In this document: in pieces, positions 42,275 to 48,575 of the stretch | Layout: the number at the start of each line of letters is the position of its first letter | Numbering within the stretch: the first letter of the stretch is position 1 | From: Marinomonas sp. CT5 | GTDB taxonomy: Bacteria > Pseudomonadota > Gammaproteobacteria > Pseudomonadales > Marinomonadaceae | Direction: 5' to 3' | NCBI RefSeq assembly: GCF_018336975.1 | Contig: NZ_CP025572.1 | Span: 402,628 to 451,202, forward strand | Length of the DNA stretch: 48,575 nucleotides | Program-made: the position numbers and the translations under genes | Notes under the pieces: model-generated | What the model was told of the DNA's origin: nothing | Seen by the model: only the letters and a program-made list of their open reading frames with translations | The model's database searches: none

Positions 42275-42913
42275 ATGAAAATTGCACTAATGATGGAAAA
42301 CAGCCAAGCAGGTAAAAATGCGATGATTCTTGAGCAGCTGAATTCCGTTGCTACACCACTAAATCATGAAGTGTTTAACGTAGGGATGAGTGATGAAAAT
42401 GATCACCATCTAACCTACATTCACCTTGGTATTATGGCGAGTCTATTACTGAATTCAAAAGCGGTAGACTTTATTGTCTCTGGTTGTGGTACTGGCCAAG
42501 GCGCCATGATGTCTCTAAACGCGCACCCAGGTGTGGTGTGTGGTTACTGCTTAGAACCTTCAGATGCATTTTTGTTTAACCAAATTAACAACGGTAATGC
42601 CATTGCAATGGCGTTCGCAAAAGGCTTTGGTTGGGCCGCTGAGTTGAATGCTCGCTACATTTTCGAAAAAGCCTTTACAGGTCCTCGTGGGGAAGGTTAC
42701 CCCGTTGAGCGAAAAGAACCACAAGTGAAAAACGCAGGTATCTTAAATCAAGTAAAAGCCGCCACCATGAAATCTAACTACCTAGATGGTTTAAAAGCGA
42801 TGGATCAAGAGCTTGTTAAAACCGCCGTTACTGGGTCTCGTTTCCAAGAATGTTTCTTTGCTCACTGCCAAGATGCTGAGATTGCCGCTTATGTGAAATC
42901 TTTGGTGGCTTAA
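42275..42913 (+). CDS. RpiB/LacA/LacB family isomerase (DhuI-like 4-deoxy-5-ketouronate isomerase)
   Basis: This 212-residue protein has the RpiB-family active-site loop VSGCGTGQGAMMSLNAHPGV and the N-terminal MKIALMMENSQAGKN. It is longer than RpiB itself (about 150). From established knowledge, an RpiB-family isomerase called DhuI replaces KduI in some glycosaminoglycan users and works with the SDR DhuD on the unsaturated uronate released by UGL-type hydrolases. The next gene here is a KduD-type SDR, and a GH88/105 gene is in the locus, so this role fits well. ATG at 42275 follows GGAG; the longer frame to 42248 lacks a ribosome site. Confidence 0.82.
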   Translation: MKIALMMENSQAGKNAMILEQLNSVATPLNHEVFNVGMSDENDHHLTYIHLGIMASLLLNSKAVDFIVSGCGTGQGAMMSLNAHPGVVCGYCLEPSDAFLFNQINNGNAIAMAFAKGFGWAAELNARYIFEKAFTGPRGEGYPVERKEPQVKNAGILNQVKAATMKSNYLDGLKAMDQELVKTAVTGSRFQECFFAHCQDAEIAAYVKSLVA

Positions 42914-42959
42914 TTTTGAGGTTTACGCTGAGAATAAATTAGTAGGAAAGGCAACGTGT

Positions 42960-43718
42960 ATGAATAACATGTTTGATTTAAGTAATAAGGTGGCAATTGT
43001 CACAGGTTGCAATACAGGGTTAGGTCAAGGTATGGCTTTGGCTCTTGCAAATGCTGGTGCCGATATTGTTGGCGTCAGTCGAGAAATTCCTTCCGAGACG
43101 ATGGCGTTAATCGCCAATACGGGTCGTAAGTTTCATAGCGTGATTGCGGATATGAGCAAAATGGATAGCATTGATCATGTTATCAAAGAGGCTATGGAGG
43201 CTTTTGGTCAGTTAGATATTCTAGTTAATAACGCTGGCATTATTCGTCGCAATGACGCGATAGATTTCAGCGAAAAAGATTGGGATGATGTGATGGACCT
43301 TAATGTAAAAGCTGTGTTTTTTATGTCACAAGCATTTGCTAAGCAGGTGATTGCTCAGGGAACACCGGGCAATATTATTAATATCGCTTCCATGCTGTCT
43401 TATCAGGGGGGGATTCGAGTGCCTTCTTATACGGCGTCTAAAAGTGGTGTGATGGGTGTGACAAAATTATTAGCAAATGAATGGGCAAAGCACGGTATAA
43501 ACGTAAACGCTATTGCCCCCGGTTATATGGCAACGAATAACACCGAAGCATTACGAGCGGACGAAGAGCGTTCTAGTGAAATTTTGGGGCGTATTCCAGC
43601 AGGTCGATGGGGAACGCCAAATGATATGGCTGGACCAATCGTCTTCCTTGCATCGGATGCTTCTCGTTATGTTAACGGTTACACGATTGCCGTTGATGGT
43701 GGCTGGTTAGCTCGTTAA
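42960..43718 (+). CDS. kduD: KduD/DhuD-type 2-deoxy-D-gluconate 3-dehydrogenase (SDR)
   Basis: This 252-residue classical SDR has cofactor motif TGCNTGLG (about 15-22), NNAG in ILVNNAGIIRR, NIASM and the catalytic YTASK, then PGYMATNNTEALRAD and the ending NGYTIAVDGGW. The last two features are typical of KduD, which interconverts 2,5-diketo-3-deoxygluconate and 2-keto-3-deoxygluconate. It follows the isomerase by 46 bases behind AGGAAAGG. Unlike the SDR at 16743 it keeps the full catalytic set. Confidence 0.92.
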   Translation: MNNMFDLSNKVAIVTGCNTGLGQGMALALANAGADIVGVSREIPSETMALIANTGRKFHSVIADMSKMDSIDHVIKEAMEAFGQLDILVNNAGIIRRNDAIDFSEKDWDDVMDLNVKAVFFMSQAFAKQVIAQGTPGNIINIASMLSYQGGIRVPSYTASKSGVMGVTKLLANEWAKHGINVNAIAPGYMATNNTEALRADEERSSEILGRIPAGRWGTPNDMAGPIVFLASDASRYVNGYTIAVDGGWLAR

Positions 43719-43765
43719 ACACTCGTTAAACATAACCAGTAACCTTTCATGTTTTATATATCAGG

Positions 43766-43805
43766 CTAAGAATCTTGCATTGCAACCCATCTGCAAGACT
43801 CTTAG
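43766..43805. terminator. Hairpin between kduD and the LysR gene, overlapping the LysR stop codon
   Basis: CTAAGAATCTTGCA / TGCAAGACTCTTAG form a 14-base stem with one mismatch and a 12-base loop. It lies between two convergent genes. T-runs are weak, so it may act as a bidirectional hairpin terminator of moderate strength. Confidence 0.6.
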
Positions 43806-44734
43806 CTTGTCTTATTTATCATTCTGATCTGCTCTATTAACTTTCGTGTCGTTGGTGTTTTTTCTCGGTCGTCTAAAGTGATTATGCCTATTGGTGGTAA
43901 ATCAATTTCTAGCTCAATGGGAATTATAGATATCAATCCTTGTTGTTCGAAATGTTGTGCAACTTGATGAGCCATAAACCCAATGGCTGAGCAAGTTTGT
44001 AATGACATCAGTATATTTAAGAAGGATGCTGACTCTATGATATTTTCTGGGGGATGTAAGTTATGTTTATAAAAAATTTGGTTTAGTTTCGTTCTAGATG
44101 CGGCCCAAGATGGTGTAACGACCCAAGCTTGTTGGGAGAGTAAAGACCAATCGATAATGTTCTCTTTTAGGATTTCATGGTCGGGTGCACAAATGAGGCA
44201 CATGGGTTCATTATAGAGTGCTTCAGTCTCTAGATCTGGTGCTGCATAGCCAGGTTCTAATCTTCCAACTATTAGATCCAGTTCTCCAGACCTTAGCCTA
44301 GGTAAAAGGCGTCTTAGATCTCCTTCTTCTATTAGAACCGTTGTTTTCGTTGCATGCTTTTTAAGATTGTTAACGGCCTGTGTCAATAATGTTGGGGTTG
44401 CGGCCACCATTGCACCAACTTGTACTCTACCAGCTGAACCTTCTGTGACCGCTGCAATTTCAATTTTGGCTCTGTCATAATCCGCTAATACTGAACGCGC
44501 AAATTTTATGACAGTTAAGCCATATGGGGTAGGTTCTGTTCCTTTGCTGGAGCGTTCAAAAAGTTGTAAATCAAATGTCTTTTCTATTTCAGCTAGCATT
44601 TTTGATACGGCGGGTTGAGTCACAGAGAGAAATTCAGCGGTTCTTCCTAAATGACGAAACTCGTCCAATGCAACTAATAATTGCAAGTGTCTTAGCCTTA
44701 AATTGGAGCGTAAGACTCGATCAATACCTATCAT
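43802..44734 (-). CDS. LysR-family transcriptional regulator
   Basis: This 310-residue regulator has the LysR helix-turn-helix near residues 14-60 (LRLRHLQLLVALDEFRHLGRTAEFLSVTQPAVSKMLAEIE), of the subgroup with AEFLSVTQPAVSKML seen in GbpR-like regulators of sugar uptake. The effector domain follows (GSAGRVQVGAMVAATPTLL and onward). It is divergent from the sugar-acid dehydratase gene with 134 bases between, so it most likely controls that operon in response to a sugar acid. Confidence 0.93.
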   Translation of the reverse strand: MIGIDRVLRSNLRLRHLQLLVALDEFRHLGRTAEFLSVTQPAVSKMLAEIEKTFDLQLFERSSKGTEPTPYGLTVIKFARSVLADYDRAKIEIAAVTEGSAGRVQVGAMVAATPTLLTQAVNNLKKHATKTTVLIEEGDLRRLLPRLRSGELDLIVGRLEPGYAAPDLETEALYNEPMCLICAPDHEILKENIIDWSLLSQQAWVVTPSWAASRTKLNQIFYKHNLHPPENIIESASFLNILMSLQTCSAIGFMAHQVAQHFEQQGLISIIPIELEIDLPPIGIITLDDREKTPTTRKLIEQIRMINKTS

Positions 44735-44828
44735 GATGGTTTTACTCTTTTTATTTACTTCATAACATAATGGAATGAAGAGAGTCTATCGTTTCATTTT
44801 ACATTTATATAGAGCCTCAACATACTTG

Positions 44829-44858
44829 CTCACATAATTACTACAAATTTAGTGTGAG
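44829..44858. promoter_or_regulatory. Inverted repeat CTCACA-N18-TGTGAG just upstream of the dehydratase gene
   Basis: Arms CTCACA and TGTGAG are separated by 18 bases and end ten bases before the ATG. The layout could be a regulator site or hairpin in the leader. It does not show a T-N11-A LysR box clearly. Confidence 0.3.
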
Positions 44859-44868
44859 TGAATAAAAT

Positions 44869-46398
44869 ATGTCGTCCTCATCGTCACCTTTAATTAAATT
44901 GCACTCCAATGATAATGTCTGCATTGTTCGTGAGTCAGTATCAATAGGGCAGCAAGTTCCAGAGTTTAATCTTCGTATTCGAGCGCAAGTGTCAGGTGGT
45001 CATAAGATCGCAGCTAAGCTTATTGAGGCTGGTGAGCCTGTTATCAAATACGATACACGCATTGGTGTGGCATTACGTCGAATTGAGGCTGGAGATCATG
45101 TTCATACTCACAATCTCGAATTGGTTGATTATGAAAGAGACCCTAGCTTTTGTCGGGATGTCGTTCCAGTTGATTATGTGGACGTTTCTGCCAGAGCAAC
45201 TTTTAATGGTATTGTGCGTTCTAACGGAAAAGTAGCTACACGTAATTATATTGGTATTCTTTCAACCGTTAATTGCTCCTCTACTGTTATTCGACAAATT
45301 GCAGATCATTTTACTTCCGAACGACTATCTGATTTCCCTAATGTTGATGGCGTTATTGCTTTTCCTCATACCAGTGGTTGTGGCATGTCTTCTCCTAGTT
45401 ATCATTTCGATGTTCTCCGTAGAACTTTGTCTGGATATGCACGTCATCCAAATCTAGCTGGAGTGCTCATTGTTGGGCTTGGTTGTGAACGAAATGAAAT
45501 GTCCTCTTTAATCGCTTCTCAGCAACTTGAAGAAAGCTCTCATTTACAGACGCTGGTTATGCAGGCCGTTGGTGGTACTAGCGCTACAATTGCGGCGGGC
45601 ATTGCATCAATTGAAAGTATGTTACCTGAAGCCAACAAGGTGGTGCGAGAGCCTGTTAGTGTTGAGCATTTGAAAATTGGTTTGCAGTGTGGTGGTTCTG
45701 ATGGTTTTTCAGCTATTACTGCCAACCCGGCTTTAGGTGCCGCAATGGATATTTTGGTAAGACATGGCGGCACAGCTGTCTTATCAGAAACTCCAGAAAT
45801 TCATGGTGTTGAATATATGTTGACTCGACGTGCTGTAAGTAGAGAGGTTGGTCAGAAGTTACTAGATCGTCTTTCTTGGTGGGAGGGATATACCCGTGGC
45901 CACAATGGGCAGTTTAATGGTGTTGTCGGGCAGGGTAATCAAGCTGGTGGCTTGGCAAATATCTTTGAAAAATCGTTGGGGTCCGCTATGAAAGGCGGTA
46001 CGACACCTCTTCAAGCCGTTTACGAATATGCAGAACAAATTGAACAGAATGGTCTGGTTTTTATGGATACTCCTGGATATGACCCTGTCTCTGCAACTGG
46101 CCAAATAGCAGGCGGCGCAAATTTGATTTGTTTTACAACAGGACGAGGTTCGATGTTTGGATCAAAACCTGCTCCTACAATTAAATTAGCCTCTAACTCA
46201 AATATGTATAACCGCTTACAAGAAGATATGGATATCAATTGTGGGTTAATACTAGATGGGCAAATGACCCTTGAAGAAATGGGGCAGCATATTTTCGAAC
46301 ACATTATCAAGGTGGCGTCTGGCGAAAACTCTTCTAGCGAGCGTTTAGGTTTAGGTGATAACGAGTTTATTCCTTGGCACATCGGCATCGTAAGTTAA
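44869..46398 (+). CDS. UxaA/GarD-family sugar-acid dehydratase
   Basis: This 509-residue protein has an N-terminal SAF-type domain (about residues 10-95) and the catalytic UxaA part starting ATFNGIVRSNGKVATRNYIGI. It includes HTSGCGMSS, VGLGCERNEM, LQCGGSDGFSAITANPALGAAMD and FTTGRGSMFGSKPAPTIKLASN. These match altronate/galactarate dehydratases, iron-dependent enzymes that remove water from sugar acids to give 2-keto-3-deoxy acids. The SKPAPxIKLA motif and length lean to UxaA-like rather than GarD. It heads a three-gene operon with an ALDH and an HpcH/HpaI aldolase. The exact sugar acid is open. Confidence 0.92.
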   Translation: MSSSSSPLIKLHSNDNVCIVRESVSIGQQVPEFNLRIRAQVSGGHKIAAKLIEAGEPVIKYDTRIGVALRRIEAGDHVHTHNLELVDYERDPSFCRDVVPVDYVDVSARATFNGIVRSNGKVATRNYIGILSTVNCSSTVIRQIADHFTSERLSDFPNVDGVIAFPHTSGCGMSSPSYHFDVLRRTLSGYARHPNLAGVLIVGLGCERNEMSSLIASQQLEESSHLQTLVMQAVGGTSATIAAGIASIESMLPEANKVVREPVSVEHLKIGLQCGGSDGFSAITANPALGAAMDILVRHGGTAVLSETPEIHGVEYMLTRRAVSREVGQKLLDRLSWWEGYTRGHNGQFNGVVGQGNQAGGLANIFEKSLGSAMKGGTTPLQAVYEYAEQIEQNGLVFMDTPGYDPVSATGQIAGGANLICFTTGRGSMFGSKPAPTIKLASNSNMYNRLQEDMDINCGLILDGQMTLEEMGQHIFEHIIKVASGENSSSERLGLGDNEFIPWHIGIVS

Positions 46399-46431
46399 TT
46401 CTATTTTCTATATTGCAGAGGAATCAATTGC

Positions 46432-47892
46432 ATGAGTCAACATTCTATTACGAATAGAAACTATGTCGCAGGAGTTTGGATACCTGCTCTTTCAGCGCGA
46501 ACGTTTGATGTTTTAAATCCGGCTAGTCAGGCTTTAATTGTTAATGTTCCTGATAGCGATAGTAGTGATGCTTTGGCTGCAGTTGATGCTGCGCATCAGG
46601 CTTTTTTTACATGGCGGTTAGTACCTGCAAGAAAGCGAGCTCAGTATCTAAAGGCTTGGCATGGTTTGATTTTAGCTAATTTGGATGCGTTAGCTGGGCT
46701 CATTTCATTAGAGCAAGGTAAGCCATTAGCCGAGGCCAAGGGTGAGATTAGCTATGCGGCAAGTTATGTTGAATGGTTTGCCGAACAAGCTCCTCGAATT
46801 GAGGGGGATTTAATCGAATCTCCGGTAGTAGGTCGAAAAATGATGGCGATTAAAGAGCCTGTTGGTGTCACTGCAGTCATAACACCATGGAATTTTCCTG
46901 CCGCTATGATTACTCGCAAAATAGCGCCTGCTTTAGCTGCTGGTTGTACGGTGGTTGCAAAGCCTGCAGAAGATACACCGTTAACTTCGCTTGCTTTGGT
47001 TAAGTTAGCTGAGGACGCTGGAATACCTGGTGGTGTGATTAATATTGTTTGCTCTTCTCGTGATAATACTCCAGCCATGGTGGATAGCTGGTTGCAGGAT
47101 AGTCGTGTTCGCAAAATCAGTTTCACCGGATCAACCCCGATTGGTAAGCATTTGGCTAAGGCCTCGGCGGCAACGCTGAAAAAGCTTTCTTTAGAACTTG
47201 GTGGTAATGCTCCCTTTATTGTGTTCGAAGACGCAGATTTGGATGCAGCAGTTTCTGGATTAATGGCTTCAAAATTTCGTAACGGTGGTCAAACTTGTGT
47301 ATGCCCTAATCGAGTATATGTTCAAGCCAAGGTCTATGAAGAGTTTGCTACTAAGTTGGTGGCCAGGGTACAAGCATTAAAAGTTGGCCCGGCCAGTGAA
47401 TTAGATAGTGAAATTGGTCCTATGATCAATGAAAAAGCAGTAAATAAAATTCTCTCGCATATTGATGACGCTGTACAGAAAGGCGCTACTGTGTTGACGG
47501 GAGGTGGTCGAGTGAGATTGTCTGATGGCCCGAATTATGTAGCTCCTACGATATTAGGAAACGTGAGCAAAAAGGCCATGCTTTGTCGGGAGGAAACGTT
47601 TGGTCCCGTTGCACCATTATTTTGTTTTGACAATGAACAAGAAGTTATTGAACAAGCCAATGATACGCCTTTTGGTTTGGCTGCCTATTTTTATTCTGAA
47701 AATGTGAGCCGTATATGGCGACTTGCGAGTGCATTAGAAACCGGAATTGTCGGAATTAACGAAGGTGCCATTGCTGCAGATGCGGCCCCATTTGGAGGGG
47801 TTAAAGAGTCTGGTTACGGCCGAGAAGGCTCTAAGTACGGATTAGACGATTACTTGCATATTAAATACTTATGCCAAGGAAATCTTTCTTAA
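46432..47892 (+). CDS. NAD(P)-dependent aldehyde dehydrogenase (succinate-semialdehyde dehydrogenase-like)
   Basis: This 486-residue enzyme has TPWNFPAAMITRKIAPALAAG at 151-171, FTGSTPIG at 231-238, catalytic E255 in LSLELGG and catalytic C289 in GGQTCVCPNR. TCVCxNR, with a second cysteine, is a mark of GabD-type succinate-semialdehyde dehydrogenases. In this sugar-acid operon it probably oxidises a small acid aldehyde made by the aldolase that follows. AGAGGAA precedes the ATG; the gap to the aldolase is nine bases. Confidence 0.94.
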   Translation: MSQHSITNRNYVAGVWIPALSARTFDVLNPASQALIVNVPDSDSSDALAAVDAAHQAFFTWRLVPARKRAQYLKAWHGLILANLDALAGLISLEQGKPLAEAKGEISYAASYVEWFAEQAPRIEGDLIESPVVGRKMMAIKEPVGVTAVITPWNFPAAMITRKIAPALAAGCTVVAKPAEDTPLTSLALVKLAEDAGIPGGVINIVCSSRDNTPAMVDSWLQDSRVRKISFTGSTPIGKHLAKASAATLKKLSLELGGNAPFIVFEDADLDAAVSGLMASKFRNGGQTCVCPNRVYVQAKVYEEFATKLVARVQALKVGPASELDSEIGPMINEKAVNKILSHIDDAVQKGATVLTGGGRVRLSDGPNYVAPTILGNVSKKAMLCREETFGPVAPLFCFDNEQEVIEQANDTPFGLAAYFYSENVSRIWRLASALETGIVGINEGAIAADAAPFGGVKESGYGREGSKYGLDDYLHIKYLCQGNLS

Positions 47893-47901
47893 GAGGTTGT
47901 T

Positions 47902-48575
47902 ATGAATGCAAAAAACACAAATGGATTTAAACAAGCTTTATCCCGAGGAGAACAGCAAGTCGGATTTTGGCTTTCAATGGGAAGCTCATACAGTGCAGAA
48001 ATGTGTGCTTCTGTAGGCTTTCAATGGTTATTGATAGATGGTGAGCATGCTCCTAATGACCTACAAACAATGCTTTTACAGCTACAGGCCATTGCTCCTT
48101 ATTCCGCCCATCCAGTCGTACGCTTAGTTGACGATAATCCAGCGTTTATTAAACAAATACTGGATATAGGGGCCCAGACTTTGCTAATCCCTATGGTGCA
48201 AAGTGCAGAGCAAGCTGAAACGATTGTTAAGTCAACTCGTTATCCACCGTTTGGAACGCGGGGTGTTGGCGCTGCCGCGGCAAGGGCGTCTTTATGGAAT
48301 GGCATAACAGATTATGTTCATAACGCCAATCAAGATATCTGTGTATTGGTTCAGGTTGAGTCTGTTGTAGCTCTCGAAAATTTAGAAGCTATTTGTGCTG
48401 TTGAAGGGGTTGATGGTGTTTTTATTGGGCCTGCAGATTTGGCCGCTTCTATGGGGCATATGGGTAATCCTAATCATCCAGAAGTAAAGCAGGCTATTGA
48501 AGACAGTATTCATAAAATAATTGCTAGTGGAAAAGTCGCCGGTACGTTAACTAGCGATATTTTACAGGCGAAAAA
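47902..48575 (+). CDS. HpcH/HpaI-family aldolase, partial (cut by the window end)
   Basis: The frame opens at ATG 47902, behind AAGAGG, and is still open at the last base (224 codons seen; the family is about 250-270 residues). It has the catalytic histidine in [11 protein letters not shown] (H49), the substrate arginine in [34 protein letters not shown], the metal ligand glutamate in VQVES and aspartate in [12 protein letters not shown]. These define class II pyruvate aldolases such as GarL/HpaI. It probably cleaves a 2-keto-3-deoxy sugar acid to pyruvate and a semialdehyde. Confidence 0.93.
   Translation, partial: MNAKNTNGFKQALSRGEQQVGFWLSMGSSYSAEMCASVGFQWLLIDGEHAPNDLQTMLLQLQAIAPYSAHPVVRLVDDNPAFIKQILDIGAQTLLIPMVQSAEQAETIVKSTRYPPFGTRGVGAAAARASLWNGITDYVHNANQDICVLVQVESVVALENLEAICAVEGVDGVFIGPADLAASMGHMGNPNHPEVKQAIEDSIHKIIASGKVAGTLTSDILQAK

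Noticed and set aside
1..48575. CRISPR arrays, tRNA/rRNA genes, prophage, restriction or other defence systems
   Set aside because: No regularly spaced direct repeats, no tRNA cloverleaf or rRNA sequence, and no genes of phage or defence type were seen; the window is metabolic throughout.

Overview
The window looks like chromosomal DNA of a marine gammaproteobacterium close to Marinomonas (Oceanospirillales). This is inferred from the moderately AT-rich composition, the Gram-negative gene types (outer-membrane porin, tripartite tricarboxylate transporter, AraC/IclR/LysR/LacI regulators) and the dense run of small catabolic operons. No rRNA, tRNA, CRISPR array or phage genes were seen. The only mobile DNA is the end of an IS3-family element at the left edge.

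Layout. (1) 1-298: IS3-family element end with a partial transposase OrfA. (2) 396-923: cytochrome b561. (3) 1104-7173: an amine or amino-acid catabolic locus with an APC permease, an EutR/FeaR-like AraC activator, and a three-gene operon (ornithine-cyclodeaminase-like protein, RidA, DAO-type flavin oxidase). (4) 7647-24931: a large degradative locus that I cannot match to a named pathway. It has a TctCBA carboxylate transporter, an IclR regulator, a stand-alone aldehyde dehydrogenase, and an eleven-gene operon: ThDP decarboxylase-like enzyme, ALDH, atypical SDR, BNR beta-propeller, VOC protein, DUF1185/AA_synth protein, alpha/beta hydrolase, MhpA-like flavin hydroxylase, MhpD-like hydratase, carboxymuconolactone-decarboxylase-like protein and ALDH. 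(5) 25437-26747: an outer-membrane porin. (6) 27013-32023: a compact ethanolamine module (permease, EutC, EutB, EutR-like regulator), then a GNAT acetyltransferase. (7) 32654-43718: a LacI-regulated oligosaccharide locus with an ABC importer, a GH88/105 hydrolase, a large unknown cytoplasmic protein, an RpiB-type isomerase and a KduD-type dehydrogenase. It fits uptake and breakdown of unsaturated uronate-containing oligosaccharides. (8) 43802-48575: a LysR-controlled sugar-acid operon (UxaA/GarD-type dehydratase, ALDH, HpcH/HpaI aldolase cut by the window end).

How the parts work together. Most blocks pair a transporter, a local regulator and soluble enzymes, so the window reads as a row of nutrient-use islands. 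Three regulatory signals can be read from the sequence. Imperfect TTCTCAYAATRYGA-like sites lie upstream of tctC, between the IclR gene and the first ALDH, and over the -10 of the ThDP operon, which suggests one IclR regulon. Two ATGAAAA-N2-TTTTCAT palindromes lie in the divergent promoter of the oligosaccharide locus and are good LacI-family operators. An 11-base word, ACGTTATCGAA, occurs in the same orientation in the divergent promoter regions of the two paralogous AraC genes.

The best candidates for something undescribed are the 13678-24931 operon, with a non-canonical SDR, a cytosolic BNR propeller and a VOC protein carrying a His-His-Glu triad in a meta-cleavage-like gene set, and the 842-residue protein beside the GH88/105 hydrolase.
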